A stretch of 64,000 nt of DNA from Furfurilactobacillus entadae (GTDB lineage: Bacteria; Bacillota; Bacilli; Lactobacillales; Lactobacillaceae): assembly GCF_045862745.1 (NCBI RefSeq), contig NZ_BQXN01000001.1:124001-188000 (forward strand), in the 5' to 3' direction. Position 1 is the first letter of the stretch; every line of letters begins with the position of its first letter. This document shows, piece by piece, positions 50,398-59,935 of this stretch. A program made the position numbers and the translations under genes. Under the pieces are notes generated by a model. The model searched no databases and had not been told where the DNA came from. It worked only from the letters and a program-made list of their open reading frames with translations.

Positions 50398-50446
50398 AAA
50401 AAGGACCAGCGCTCTCTTTTACTTTAAGAGAGCGCTGGTCCTTTTT
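50398..50446. terminator. Terminator of the YjeM-like permease gene
   Basis: A 21-base perfect arm (AAAAAGGACCAGCGCTCTCTT, 50398-50418; complement 50426-50446) has T-runs on both strands. It is placed for the minus-strand permease and backs up rplS. Confidence 0.92.
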
Positions 50447-50471
50447 GAAACTCGTGGATTAAGCTTTAATG

Positions 50472-51968
50472 CTAGTCTTCGATGTTTTTATCACGGTTCG
50501 CGTAGAAGGCCCACGCGATACTCCCGAAGACAATTGGACCAGCAAGTGTTGCGATGGCCGTTACCCAATCCTTAACAATAAATGGTTGTAAAATGGTGAA
50601 CCCGATTCCAATACTGAGCGTGATCATAACAACGGTCACAACGAAAATCATCCACCGGTGTGAGTGATAGGCGACAAATGGCCGTGGTAAGTCTTCACGT
50701 TTAAAGTATGGGAAGGCGCCGACTAAGAACAAGTATGGCAGGGTCGTTGAAACGTTACTCATGGACGTTAACACGCTGTAGAAGAACTTGGAGTCCTGGT
50801 GCGTTAAAACGGCAGCAGAGGAAATTCCAACGATGAAGACGATAACGGCGGTGGCTTGCATCCACATTGCAAATTCAGGCATGCCGTGACTGTTCAACTT
50901 CGTCATTTTCTTTGGCCACAGTTCTTTTGGTGACCCTAAGATGAAGGACTTCAATGGTGAGTAAATTAAAACGAAGAAGGAACCTAAGTAGGCTAAGAAC
51001 ATACTAATCCCAGCAAAACGGGAGAAAATTTGCCCCATGATCCGGGCACCATGACTGGATAAACCAATAGCGTGGCCCAACGAGATCCCGAGGTTTTCTT
51101 CCAGAACATAGGTGATGTTCCCTAAGTTAACGTTTGTTTGGTCAATGACTGTGTGCCAGTTAGCGGAAACACCCCAGAGGAAGATGGTCAGTGAATAACC
51201 GATCCCAATCACTAAGGTCCCAATCAAAATCCCACGGGGGAACGTTTTTTCAGGTTTGTCTAGTGAGTCGGTAACCCCACCAAGGGACTCTAACCCACCG
51301 TAAGCAAAGATGGCATAGATAACGAAACTAATCATGGCAATTGGTGCTTGGAACTGTGTGTTTGGAGAAGTTGCAAAGTCGGAGAAGTGGTGAATTGGTT
51401 GTGCTAACGTGAAGTGGTTAGCGAATAAGATAATCAGGCTGGCAACGATCAAAATGACGTTTAACGCCATAACCGCAATCCCACCAACAGATGAAACACG
51501 GGCAATGAAGTTCATCCCCCGTGAAGCAGCCCAGGTGATGGAAATAATCCACAGGACGGCTAACAGCGCAATGGTCAGCGTTGAGTTTAACCCGAAAATG
51601 TGCCAGCTCGCAGTCGTATCATGGCCGCTAATGATCGTTGACAGGGTGATCCACACCTTTTGGGAGATCATAACCTGCCAGATGATCCAGGCAGATAACC
51701 AGATAAACGTGGCGATAAAGGACCACTGTTCACCAATTGAAGCATCTAACCAGGAATAAATCCCACCCTTTGATTCTTTTAATGATGAGCCGTATTCAGC
51801 AAACATCAAGCCACTGGGCAGGAAGAAAAGCAGAGCACCGAGAATGTACCAGAAGATGGCACCGTAACCCATCTGTTGGAAGGCTGTTGGGGTGTTCCCA
51901 AAACCAAAGATGGTTGTAAAAATCATCAGGACTAACGCCCCAAGTGACAGGGTCTTTTTCTTTTCCAT
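50472..51968 (-). CDS. yjeM: YjeM-like APC family amino acid permease
   Basis: This 498-residue permease has 12 predicted helices. It opens LGALVLMIFTTIFGFGNTPTAFQQMGYGAIFWYILGALLFFLPSGLMFAEYGSSL, then has KGGIYSWLDASIGEQWSFIATFIW and FAYGGLESLGGVTDSLDKPEKTFP, a signature seen in the YjeM branch of glutamate/GABA-type transporters. LGSPKELWPKKMTKLNSHGMPEFAMW marks the loop before helix 9. The substrate is unverified. It is monocistronic; a GAGGATTGTG context precedes the ATG. Confidence 0.85.
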   Translation of the reverse strand: MEKKKTLSLGALVLMIFTTIFGFGNTPTAFQQMGYGAIFWYILGALLFFLPSGLMFAEYGSSLKESKGGIYSWLDASIGEQWSFIATFIWLSAWIIWQVMISQKVWITLSTIISGHDTTASWHIFGLNSTLTIALLAVLWIISITWAASRGMNFIARVSSVGGIAVMALNVILIVASLIILFANHFTLAQPIHHFSDFATSPNTQFQAPIAMISFVIYAIFAYGGLESLGGVTDSLDKPEKTFPRGILIGTLVIGIGYSLTIFLWGVSANWHTVIDQTNVNLGNITYVLEENLGISLGHAIGLSSHGARIMGQIFSRFAGISMFLAYLGSFFVLIYSPLKSFILGSPKELWPKKMTKLNSHGMPEFAMWMQATAVIVFIVGISSAAVLTHQDSKFFYSVLTSMSNVSTTLPYLFLVGAFPYFKREDLPRPFVAYHSHRWMIFVVTVVMITLSIGIGFTILQPFIVKDWVTAIATLAGPIVFGSIAWAFYANRDKNIED

Positions 51969-52026
51969 GTGTTCACAATCCTCATTTCACTATGATGACC
52001 ATGGCTGATCACCACAGAAGTTATTC

Positions 52027-53457
52027 TTATAAGTTCTCGTCGGTTGAAAAATTAAGTGGTGAAAAATCGGTGCTGGCGGTGACTAGTGTACTGATCAAGT
52101 CACGGTAAGCTGATAGTGCGCGCTTAGCTGCTTGATCATTGGCCGCCGTTAGAAAATCCGTTAGTTCAGTGCCTGTAAGTGTCATGGCGGTAGCGTCACT
52201 GGCTGCCAGCTGTGAACCAAGCGTCACCCGGAGATCTGTGCGCACCTGTTGATACTGTCGTTCAAAGTGTCGGTAATGTGCGTCCCACAAGGTGCTAGCT
52301 AACTTGAACGTCCAGTAAGCACTGGTGGGGGCATACCGTCCGGTTCCACGTTTGTACGCAGTGGGGGTGTCATTGATCGCCGTGTAAAACGGGACGTAGT
52401 TGCTTTGGGCAGCGACACCCATAGCGAGCCACTGGACCCCCTTCAGTTCGGTCGGCATGGTTGGCCGGAGTTGAAGGATGTGGGACTCTTGCGTCTTAGC
52501 GAGACTAATGGGACGAAAATCATGGGGATGGTGCGCACCACGGCCAACTGGGTCGTAGTCTGTACCCTCGTAATGATTACTCAAGAAATCCTGAACTTCA
52601 TGAAGGGAAATTTTATGACTTGCCCGACGAATGAAAGGGAGTTCTTCATTAGTAGGTTCCTGATCAATTTCGGGGTTAAACATTCGTTGACCAATCCAAA
52701 CCCGGGGCGTGTTGTACATTTCATCGCTGACACTATGGGTTCCGAAAATGTGTCGGAAGTTGAACCCTTCACGATCTGGATTCAGGTTGTGATCATTCAC
52801 AAAGTCCTTAATTCCAGCTGCAAACATAAAGTTATCGGAGTCCGTAAAGTCAACGGTTTGAATGGCCAACTGGTTGGCAACAACGGCATAACCATCATCC
52901 GGAATCCGTTGGGCGACCCATTGATGGCCCGCAGCCGTTTCCATGTACCAAGCTTCGTGATCATCCGCAAATAAAATCCCGTTTGATTCCGTTGTTCCGT
53001 GCTGTTCGAGGAGGGCACCCAACCGGGCAACACCCTCACGTGCTGTGGTAATGTACGGTAACACGACGGTGACCATGGCCTCTTCCTGGATGCCATCTGC
53101 AACAAAGGGATCAGCGGCTAGGACCGTTTCGTTAGAGTAGGCACTTTCTGTCGCTGACATGGCGACGTTAGCACTGTTGATCCCGTCCTCTTCAAACAAA
53201 CCGTACTTGTCCGTCCATTCAGGGGTTGCGGTGTAACGTAACGCTGTTAACGGTAGCGTCGTTGTAAACCCGTTATCCTTTGACTTATATATGGGCGCAA
53301 CGGTCGTCGTTTGTTCTTCATGAACGACAAAGTGTTTCGGCCACGAAGCCTTACTGTCCTCGTTTCGGCCAATCATGATGGAGCCGTCGAGTGATGCCTG
53401 ACGGCCGACCAAAATACTGGTGCATGCAGAGGGGCGCCGCTCGTCATCTGACGTCAT
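52027..53457 (-). CDS. pepD: C69 family dipeptidase
   Basis: This Ntn-hydrolase dipeptidase of 476 residues (peptidase U34/C69, PepD) is used in peptide nutrition. Near the N-terminus SACTSILVGRQASLDGSIMIGRNEDS contains the nucleophile Cys, normally exposed by removing a short leader. It continues with FEEDGINSANVAMSATESAYSN, the ILFADDHEAWYMETAAGHQWVAQRIPDD block and NQLAIQTVDFTDSDNFMF. ATG 53457 is preferred, since the 34-codon extension upstream has no family match and GTGAGG lies before ATG 53457. The length matches PepDA. It is likely monocistronic. Confidence 0.92.
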   Translation of the reverse strand: MTSDDERRPSACTSILVGRQASLDGSIMIGRNEDSKASWPKHFVVHEEQTTTVAPIYKSKDNGFTTTLPLTALRYTATPEWTDKYGLFEEDGINSANVAMSATESAYSNETVLAADPFVADGIQEEAMVTVVLPYITTAREGVARLGALLEQHGTTESNGILFADDHEAWYMETAAGHQWVAQRIPDDGYAVVANQLAIQTVDFTDSDNFMFAAGIKDFVNDHNLNPDREGFNFRHIFGTHSVSDEMYNTPRVWIGQRMFNPEIDQEPTNEELPFIRRASHKISLHEVQDFLSNHYEGTDYDPVGRGAHHPHDFRPISLAKTQESHILQLRPTMPTELKGVQWLAMGVAAQSNYVPFYTAINDTPTAYKRGTGRYAPTSAYWTFKLASTLWDAHYRHFERQYQQVRTDLRVTLGSQLAASDATAMTLTGTELTDFLTAANDQAAKRALSAYRDLISTLVTASTDFSPLNFSTDENL

Positions 53458-53729
53458 GCGCAAAACCTCACTTTCGTTGAATATAATGTATAAATTTGCA
53501 AGAACACATTGAATTGATTGTAGCAGAAACCCCGTGAACTGTACATGACCCGACAGCATTTTGCCTGCTGAATAGTTCGCAATTTAATCGCGTGGTGAGC
53601 AGCAAATGATTTGGGGAGGCAAAATATTTCTCAAACACCGGTGAACCTAGTGGTCAAACGGTTGGTCCGTGTGGTTTAATTATGAGCGTTAACTAAATCA
53701 ACTGAAACTAATTCAAGGAGGACACTAAT

Positions 53730-54620
53730 ATGGCGCGGATTTTGAAACAAGATGGCCTGATCAAAATTGTGATTTTAATTTTTTCGTCCATTTGTTGTGC
53801 CGTCGCACTGAATGAATTTTTAGTGCCGAGTGACATCTTTTCAGGTGGATTAAACGGGATCGCCCAATTACTCCACTGGGGTTTAAACGTTGCCAATCTG
53901 CATGTCGCCACCGGGTGGTTTATCCTTGCCTTTAACATTCCGATCGGCATCGTGGGCTGGATCAAAATTGGCCCCCAATTTACCGCGTGGAGTTTTATGA
54001 ACTCAATTTTAACTGCGTTGATCAGTTTAGTTTTGCCAACAGCCAGCGTGTCCCATAACCCACTATTAAACGCTCTGTTTGGGGGAATCTTAACGGGGAT
54101 CGGAATTGGTTTTCCGTTTCGTTACGGTTTTTCAACGGGCGGGATGGATATCATTGCACTCATTCTTCAAAAGACGACTGGCGGGAGTATTGGCACATTG
54201 ACCATGGCCCTAAACTCGGGAATTGTGGCTGTTGCCGGCTTCTTCATTGGCTGGGAAAATGCGCTATTTACCATTATCACGCTATATGCAACGTCACGAA
54301 TGGTGGATACCATTTATACGCGTCATCAAAAATTGACGGCCATGATCGTGACGCAGCACCCGGATGAAGTGCTTGCGGATTTACGGCGCCACCTGTTTCG
54401 TGGAATCACCGTTATTCCGTCAAAGGGGGCATATACAGGTCAGGGGAACACAACGTTGATGGTCGTCATTACCCGTTATGAACTGTATGATCTGCGGACG
54501 TCCGTTTCCAACACAGATCCCGATAGTTTCATGAATTTAATGAACACGGTGGACGTTAGTGGTAACTTTTATGATGAGGCTTCACAAGAACGACTCCGCG
54601 AGATTGAGCGGAACCGGTAA
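53730..54620 (+). CDS. YitT family membrane protein
   Basis: This 296-residue protein has five to six N-terminal helices (about 10-185) and a C-terminal cytosolic DUF2179 domain. Hallmarks are LNEFLVPSDIFSGGLNGIAQLLHW near helix 1-2, GFPFRYGFSTGGMDIIALIL, and in the soluble part TRHQKLTAMIVTQHPDEVL, ITVIPSKGAYTGQGNTTLMVVITRYEL and DPDSFMNLMNTVDVSGNF. YitT proteins are widespread in Firmicutes; transport function is presumed only. AAGGAGGACAC precedes the ATG. glpK follows 76 bases later on the same strand. Confidence 0.92.
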   Translation: MARILKQDGLIKIVILIFSSICCAVALNEFLVPSDIFSGGLNGIAQLLHWGLNVANLHVATGWFILAFNIPIGIVGWIKIGPQFTAWSFMNSILTALISLVLPTASVSHNPLLNALFGGILTGIGIGFPFRYGFSTGGMDIIALILQKTTGGSIGTLTMALNSGIVAVAGFFIGWENALFTIITLYATSRMVDTIYTRHQKLTAMIVTQHPDEVLADLRRHLFRGITVIPSKGAYTGQGNTTLMVVITRYELYDLRTSVSNTDPDSFMNLMNTVDVSGNFYDEASQERLREIERNR

Positions 54621-54696
54621 CAGGAGCACAAATTTTTGGTAAAATGGGGTTATTGCAAACAATTAAGTGGGCAACAGCCCTGAATGGAGTTGCGAC

Positions 54697-56202
54697 ATGA
54701 ATGACGAACAATACATGATGGCGATCGATCAAGGAACGACAAGTAGTCGGGCAATGATTTTTGACCATAATGGCATGGTTGTTGGAAAAGCGCAGAAGGA
54801 ATTTCCGCAGTATTTTCCGCAACCGGGGTGGGTCGAACATGATCCTGAAGAAATCTGGAGCAGTGTACAATCTGTTATGGCGGATGCACTGATCCAGTCA
54901 AATATTGCCCCATACAAAATTCGGGGGATCGGCATTACTAACCAACGGGAAACCACCATCATTTGGGATAAAAAGACGGGCCAGCCAATTTATCACGCGA
55001 TTGTGTGGCAGTCAAAGCAGACCGCCAGCATTGCAAACGAATGGAAAGCGGCTGGGTTAACGGAAATGATCCGTCAAAAGACCGGGCTTGTGGTCGACTC
55101 GTACTTTTCTGCGTCAAAAATTAAGTGGTTATTAGACCATGTGGACGGTGCTCGTGAGCGGGCAGAGCGCGGCGAGTTACTATTTGGAACCATTGATACG
55201 TGGTTATTGTGGAAGTTGACCGGTGGGAAGGTTCACGCCACCGACTATACCAATGCCAGTCGGACCATGTTGTACAACATTCATGACCTCTCGTGGGATG
55301 ATGAGTTGCTGGCTGCGTTTGATGTCCCTAAAGCACTGTTACCGGATGTTCGCAGCTCCTCTGAAGTTTATGGTTACACAGCCAATTACACGATGTCAGG
55401 TGTTGCCGTCCCGATTTGTGGGATTGCGGGTGACCAACAGGCAGCGTTAGTGGGTCAGACCGCCTTTGACAAAGGAAACGTTAAAAATACGTATGGCACC
55501 GGGGCGTTCATCGTGATGAACATTGGTGCCGAACCGACGTTATCTAACCAGGGCTTATTGACGACCATTGCCTACGGGATTAATGGTGAAGTGACGTACG
55601 CGCTGGAAGGGTCCATTTTTGTTGCGGGGTCCGCGATTCAGTGGCTTCGTGATGGGATGAAACTGGTGGAAAATGCTGGTGATTCGCAAAAGATGGCGGA
55701 ATCAGCACCAGAGGATGACCATGTTTATGTGGTTCCGGCGTTTACCGGCTTAGGGGCACCATACTGGGATCAAGACTTACGTGGAGCCGTGTTTGGTCTG
55801 ACTCGGGGGACGACTAGGGAACAATTTGTTCGGGCAACCTTACAAGCGATTGCGTACCAAACCCGTGATGTTGTGGATACGATGGTGGCTGACACCGGGT
55901 TATCCATCAATACACTTCACGTTGATGGTGGTGCCGCACAAAATGATTACCTCATGCAATTTCAGGCTGATATTTTAAATACGACCATCAAACGAGCAAA
56001 GATCAATGAAACAACAGCGCTGGGTGCGGCATTTTTAGCTGGTTTAGCCGTCGGTTTCTGGGCCAATCAGGATGAACTGCGTGCCTTGTACGCGAGTGGT
56101 GAGCAATTCACCCCCCGAATGGCGCCAGCCCGGCGTGATCATTTGTATGCAGGGTGGCAAACGGCCATTAAGGCTGCTCAAGCATTTGAAACCACGGATT
56201 AA
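54697..56202 (+). CDS. glpK: Glycerol kinase
   Basis: This 501-residue FGGY kinase phosphorylates glycerol. It has MAIDQGTTSSRAMIFDHNG (ATP site), GITNQRETTIIWDKKTG, HAIVWQSKQTA, DTWLLWKLTGG, GIAGDQQAALVGQ, NTYGTGAFIVMN and the DVVDTMVADTG...LHVDGGAAQNDYLMQFQADIL signature. ATG 54697, with GGAG upstream, aligns the N-terminus with known GlpK. Position 232, which is the HPr-phosphorylated His in enterococcal GlpK (YHF context), is Thr here (YTM). The usual PTS activation therefore cannot occur. No glpF or glpO is adjacent; a fused or orphan glycerol route is possible. Confidence 0.95.
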   Translation: MNDEQYMMAIDQGTTSSRAMIFDHNGMVVGKAQKEFPQYFPQPGWVEHDPEEIWSSVQSVMADALIQSNIAPYKIRGIGITNQRETTIIWDKKTGQPIYHAIVWQSKQTASIANEWKAAGLTEMIRQKTGLVVDSYFSASKIKWLLDHVDGARERAERGELLFGTIDTWLLWKLTGGKVHATDYTNASRTMLYNIHDLSWDDELLAAFDVPKALLPDVRSSSEVYGYTANYTMSGVAVPICGIAGDQQAALVGQTAFDKGNVKNTYGTGAFIVMNIGAEPTLSNQGLLTTIAYGINGEVTYALEGSIFVAGSAIQWLRDGMKLVENAGDSQKMAESAPEDDHVYVVPAFTGLGAPYWDQDLRGAVFGLTRGTTREQFVRATLQAIAYQTRDVVDTMVADTGLSINTLHVDGGAAQNDYLMQFQADILNTTIKRAKINETTALGAAFLAGLAVGFWANQDELRALYASGEQFTPRMAPARRDHLYAGWQTAIKAAQAFETTD

Positions 56203-56226
56203 GTTAAGGGAAGATAAGGAATTAAC

Positions 56227-57150
56227 ATGAAGGAACAGAATTATTCAAAGGGGATTTTTTGGGCGGCCTTTGCCTCCACCATGTGGGGGATTTCAGGGAC
56301 CATCTTGCAGTACATTTCGCAAACACAAAACATTCCGGCAACGTGGTTTTTATCCGTTCGGACATTGGGGGCGGGGCTTGTCCTACTTCTAATTGGCTTT
56401 TTTCAGGAAGGGCGCCATATTTTTGATATTTTCAAATCATGGCGCCAAATCGGTTGGTTGGTTGCGTACGCACTTTTCGGACTGATGGCGAACTTATTTA
56501 CGTTTTACATGAGTATTAAGACGGGGAACGCGGCGGCTGCCACGATTTTGCAGTATTTAAGCCCGCTGTTCATTGTCTTAGGGGCCTTATTATTCAAACG
56601 GGAACGGCCGTTACGCTCAGACATGATCGCGTTTGCGATTGCGCTTGTCGGCGTGTTTTTAGCCATCACCCGTGGGAACATTCACACCTTGTCCGTCCCA
56701 GTTGCCTCACTATTGTGGGGGATTCTTGCCGGGGTCACGGCAGCGTGTTACGTGGTCTTGCCACGACAAATCGTTACCGTTCACTCGCCGATCGTTGTAC
56801 TAGGTTGGGGCATGCTGATTAGCGGTGTTCTTTTTAACCTGTGGCGGCCAATCTGGGTTAATCCACCTAAGATCACCGTTGGCTTGATTCTTTCAATTAG
56901 TACTGTGATCTTAGTGGGAACCATCTTGGCATTCTCTACGCTCCTATACAGTTTGAACTTTGCACCATCAGCCGTTATTAGCATTGTGGATGCCGTTCAA
57001 CCAGTGGTCACATTTATCTTAAGCATCATTTTCTTCCACTTACAGATCAGCACAATGGAAGTCTTGGGTTCTATCTTGGTGGTTGTTGCGGTGTACCTGC
57101 TTCAACGGTGGCGCGGCCAGGCAGAATCACAAATTGACCGTAGCAATTAA
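56227..57150 (+). CDS. EamA/DMT family transporter
   Basis: This 307-residue protein has ten predicted helices in two EamA repeats: FWAAFASTMWGISGTILQYISQ, GNAAAATILQYLSPLFIVLGALLFKRERPLR, LLWGILAGVTAACYVVLPRQI and FAPSAVISIVDAVQPVVTFILSIIF. It resembles carboxylate/amino acid/amine exporters. The substrate is unknown. AAGATAAGGAATTAAC precedes the ATG 24 bases after glpK, so it may be co-transcribed with glpK. It is paralogous to the gene at 42227. Confidence 0.9.
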   Translation: MKEQNYSKGIFWAAFASTMWGISGTILQYISQTQNIPATWFLSVRTLGAGLVLLLIGFFQEGRHIFDIFKSWRQIGWLVAYALFGLMANLFTFYMSIKTGNAAAATILQYLSPLFIVLGALLFKRERPLRSDMIAFAIALVGVFLAITRGNIHTLSVPVASLLWGILAGVTAACYVVLPRQIVTVHSPIVVLGWGMLISGVLFNLWRPIWVNPPKITVGLILSISTVILVGTILAFSTLLYSLNFAPSAVISIVDAVQPVVTFILSIIFFHLQISTMEVLGSILVVVAVYLLQRWRGQAESQIDRSN

Positions 57151-57166
57151 ATTAATTGGTATATAC

Positions 57167-57230
57167 AAAATGTAAGCATCAAAAAAGCTGTGTCCAGATG
57201 AACACAGCTTTTTTGATGCTTACATTTTTT
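57167..57230. terminator. Terminator shared by EamA gene and the convergent small gene
   Basis: A 27-base perfect arm starts AAAATGTAAGCATCAAAAAA and ends GCTGTGT; its complement lies at 57202-57228. It is palindromic with T-runs in both directions and overlaps the last codons of the 77-residue minus-strand gene. Confidence 0.92.
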
Positions 57231-57453
57231 TGATGACCCGGTACTGTTTCTTTTTGTCTTCATCAGATCGATTACTCGTGGCGATTTGATCTTGATCAAA
57301 AAGAACGTAGGGGTGCCCATCTTGTTCTGAAACAATGACTAAGCTATGGGGATGCTTACTCTTGTAAATCTGGGCGCTTTGATACACTTCGTTATAATCA
57401 TGTGCGTTGGCGATGGCATCGCCGGGGTTAAACAGGACGCTTTCTTCTATCAT
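57220..57453 (-). CDS. Small hypothetical protein
   Basis: This 77-residue acidic/polar protein has no membrane segment. MIEESVLFNPGDAIANAHDYNEVYQSAQIYKSKHPHSLVIVSEQDGHPYVLFDQDQIATSNRSDEDKKKQYRVIKKM breaks down into a helix-rich start, a VIVSEQDG..YVLFD strand pair and a basic tail. I do not recognise a family. ATG 57453 has a perfect AAAGGAGG; the longer open frame upstream crosses the HAD gene and is rejected. It follows the Cof phosphatase by 64 bases on the same strand, probably in one transcript. Confidence 0.7.
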   Translation of the reverse strand: MIEESVLFNPGDAIANAHDYNEVYQSAQIYKSKHPHSLVIVSEQDGHPYVLFDQDQIATSNRSDEDKKKQYRVIKKM

Positions 57454-57517
57454 GGTAAAACCTCCTTTGTTCCATTCGGGCTCCCTTAAGCATGGTGGTT
57501 CGGCGGCAAAAATGCAA

Positions 57518-58348
57518 TCATTCTGCCTTGGAAAGAGCGGCCGGCAGAGCCAAATAATCCTGTAAGTAATGGGCAACACCGTCATGATCGTTATCGACGG
57601 TGGTAACGTCTTGCGCGATGGCCTTGATATCGCTGATCCCATTGGCCATTGCGACACCCCAACCGGCGTAATCGATCATGGTCCGGTCGTTATTTTCATC
57701 ACCAAAGGCAATGATGTCGTCACGGCTAATTTGGTAGGTCTTTGCCAAGAACGCTAACCCAGTGGCCTTTTCAATGCCTTTATGAGCAACTTCAAGGACG
57801 GGCCAACTGCCGCCCCAAACGTTGAGATCAATGTGGTCGCCATAGCGGCTGAGCAAGTCGTCAATTAAATTTTGGCGGTGGTGTTCATCAAAGTAAAGGG
57901 TCAAGGCAGTGGGATCAGTTGTTAGGTTGGCTTTATTTAAAACCTGTTCACTGGTCAGCCCCTGAGGGAAGAAGTCGATCGTGCCGTCACTAGCATGGTT
58001 AGCCCAAACGTGTTGTTTGTTTTCAGCGGCAATCGTTTCAATGCCTAAATCCTGCTGGTGAGCAAGTAGATCTAGGGCAATGTCACGATCAATGGTGTAC
58101 TGGTATTCTTGCGCCCACGTTTGGTGGGGCCGGTGCCCCAGTGAACCATTGAAATTGATCATTGTGCTCGTGAGGCCGAGCTGATCGTAATATTGCTGTG
58201 AAATGCGGTAGGGGCGGCCCGTGACGATACTGACAATGTGGCCAGCAGAAACGGCCTGACGCAGTGTTTGAACGGTCAAGTCTGAAAGCTGTGATTGATT
58301 ATTCAGCGTTGTCCCGTCAAGATCAAGGGCAATTAATTTTCGTGTCAT
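57518..58348 (-). CDS. Cof-type HAD-IIB family phosphatase
   Basis: This 276-residue YidA-like sugar-phosphate phosphatase has motif I LIALDLDGTTLNNQSQL (about 4-20), motif II IVSIVTGRPY, motif III Lys in HKGIEKATGLAFL and motif IV IIAFGDENNDRTMIDYAGWGVAMANG. A cap of about 110 residues lies between. ATG 58348 with AGGAGG is chosen over an upstream GTG/ATG frame extension. The substrate is not readable from sequence. It is paralogous to the gene at 1010. Confidence 0.9.
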   Translation of the reverse strand: MTRKLIALDLDGTTLNNQSQLSDLTVQTLRQAVSAGHIVSIVTGRPYRISQQYYDQLGLTSTMINFNGSLGHRPHQTWAQEYQYTIDRDIALDLLAHQQDLGIETIAAENKQHVWANHASDGTIDFFPQGLTSEQVLNKANLTTDPTALTLYFDEHHRQNLIDDLLSRYGDHIDLNVWGGSWPVLEVAHKGIEKATGLAFLAKTYQISRDDIIAFGDENNDRTMIDYAGWGVAMANGISDIKAIAQDVTTVDNDHDGVAHYLQDYLALPAALSKAE

Positions 58349-58448
58349 TATGGGTAAACCTCCTGAGCGAATGCGTGTGGTTAAAACCACGTTAATGCCA
58401 TCTAATGTACCGTATTTAATGTCCCCCTGCAACTAATGACGTGAAAAC

Positions 58449-58477
58449 GTGACGATAGCAGGATTTCGGTGTAAGAT
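58449..58477 (+). promoter_or_regulatory. Possible promoter of rsmF
   Basis: GTGACG (58449-58454), 17 bases and TAAGAT (58472-58477). The -35 box is weak. A hairpin (GTTCG..GAGTC / GACTC..CGAAC, 58490-58521) lies in the leader. Confidence 0.4.
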
Positions 58478-58547
58478 GTGAGGAATACGGTTCGTGTGAG
58501 TCCTTAGATGACTCGGCGAACGATCACGATATTAAGGAGTTTGTTAG

Positions 58548-59909
58548 ATGCAATTACCTACGGGATACGAAGAGAAGTACCGCCGTTTGATGGGGGACAC
58601 CGAGGCAACGGCCTTTTTTCAAAGTTTTGACCAGCCGGTTCGCCACGGGTTTCGGATTAATCCACTGAAAGCCCAATCGAAACCAACTGAACTGTCGTTA
58701 GCCGAACCGACCGCCATTTTGAATGGCTTTATTGGCCGGGTCAACGGGCACACGCCAGACCATACAACCGGCGTCGTGTACAGTCAGGAACCCTCAGCCA
58801 TGTATGTTGGTGCGGTGGTGGACGCGAACCCAAACGAGCGGATCCTTGATTTATGCGCCGCCCCTGGCGGTAAAACGACACAATTAGCAGCTGGCCTACA
58901 GCAGACGGGTCTTTTAGTGACCAATGAAATTTTTGCAAAGCGGGCGGCCATTTTGTCAGAAAATGTCGAGCGTTGTGGCATCATGAATGCAGTGGTGACA
59001 AATGAGACCCCCGCACGTTTAGCAAAACAACTACCAACGTTTTTTGATAAGGTCGTCGTGGATGCGCCCTGTTCAGGTGAAGGGATGTTTCGGAAGGACC
59101 CGGCAGCCATGGATTACTGGACGCCAGATTATCCAGCAACGTGTGCCACACGCCAACGAGAAATCTTAACGGAAGCCGTTAAGATGGTGCGTCCTGGTGG
59201 CACACTTGTGTATTCCACCTGTACGTTTGCGCCAGAAGAAGATGAACAGATGATGGCGTGGTTACTTGCAACGTACCCTGAATTTGAACTGGTTGACCTC
59301 CCGGCATTACCTGGGTTGGAGCCAGCACGGCCGAGTTGGGCCGATGACGATCCCCGGTTGGCACGCGCCGGCCGGTTATTCCCGCACCACGTTGCTGGTG
59401 AAGGGCACTTTGTGGCCAAACTGGTTCGCAAGGCGTCAGAAACCGATGGAGTCAAAAAGTTAAAGCCAGTGGCGTTACCGCGGCCTGATCGGGAAGCAAT
59501 TGACTTGTGGCAGGCATTTGTGACAGCACATTTACCAGCTGATTGGCACGAACGGACGCTGACGGTGTTTGGTGAGCAACTCTATGCACTCCCAGCCGGG
59601 ACACCAGATTTAGGCCGGTTACGAATTGTCCGACCTGGGTTGCACCTTGGGACGCTTAAAAAACGGCGGTTTGAACCAGCGTTTGCCTTGGCTTTAGCCA
59701 TTCACCCTGCTGATTATCAGCCACGCGTGGCGTTAACAACGGCGCAGTGGGCAACCTACGTGCATGGTGACGTGGTGAATTTAACGGATGCAGCCGGCAC
59801 AACGGGCTGGGCGTTAGCCACAATAAATGGGAACGGCATTGGGTTTGGCAAGGTGGTTGGGAACACGCTAAAAAATGGTTACCCAAAGGGCCTTCGCTTC
59901 CAAGCATAA
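58548..59909 (+). CDS. rsmF: RsmF/YebU-type RNA m5C methyltransferase
   Basis: This 453-residue RsmB/NOP-family SAM-dependent methyltransferase has no NusB domain. It opens LPTGYEEKYRRLMGDTEATAFFQSF. The SAM loop is LDLCAAPGGKTTQLAAGL (about 104) and the catalytic motifs are VDAPCSGEGMFRKDP (about 171) and YSTCTFAPEEDEQM (about 222). C-terminal parts (LPAGTPDLGRLRIVRPGLHLGTLKKRRFEPAFALAL and a PUA-like end) are those of RsmF/YebU. In Firmicutes the target may be 16S rRNA C1407-type or other sites; specificity is unproven. An AAGGAGTTTG site precedes the ATG. Confidence 0.92.
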   Translation: MQLPTGYEEKYRRLMGDTEATAFFQSFDQPVRHGFRINPLKAQSKPTELSLAEPTAILNGFIGRVNGHTPDHTTGVVYSQEPSAMYVGAVVDANPNERILDLCAAPGGKTTQLAAGLQQTGLLVTNEIFAKRAAILSENVERCGIMNAVVTNETPARLAKQLPTFFDKVVVDAPCSGEGMFRKDPAAMDYWTPDYPATCATRQREILTEAVKMVRPGGTLVYSTCTFAPEEDEQMMAWLLATYPEFELVDLPALPGLEPARPSWADDDPRLARAGRLFPHHVAGEGHFVAKLVRKASETDGVKKLKPVALPRPDREAIDLWQAFVTAHLPADWHERTLTVFGEQLYALPAGTPDLGRLRIVRPGLHLGTLKKRRFEPAFALALAIHPADYQPRVALTTAQWATYVHGDVVNLTDAAGTTGWALATINGNGIGFGKVVGNTLKNGYPKGLRFQA

Positions 59910-59935
59910 TGGCGTTCAACAAATAAGCCTCAAAC

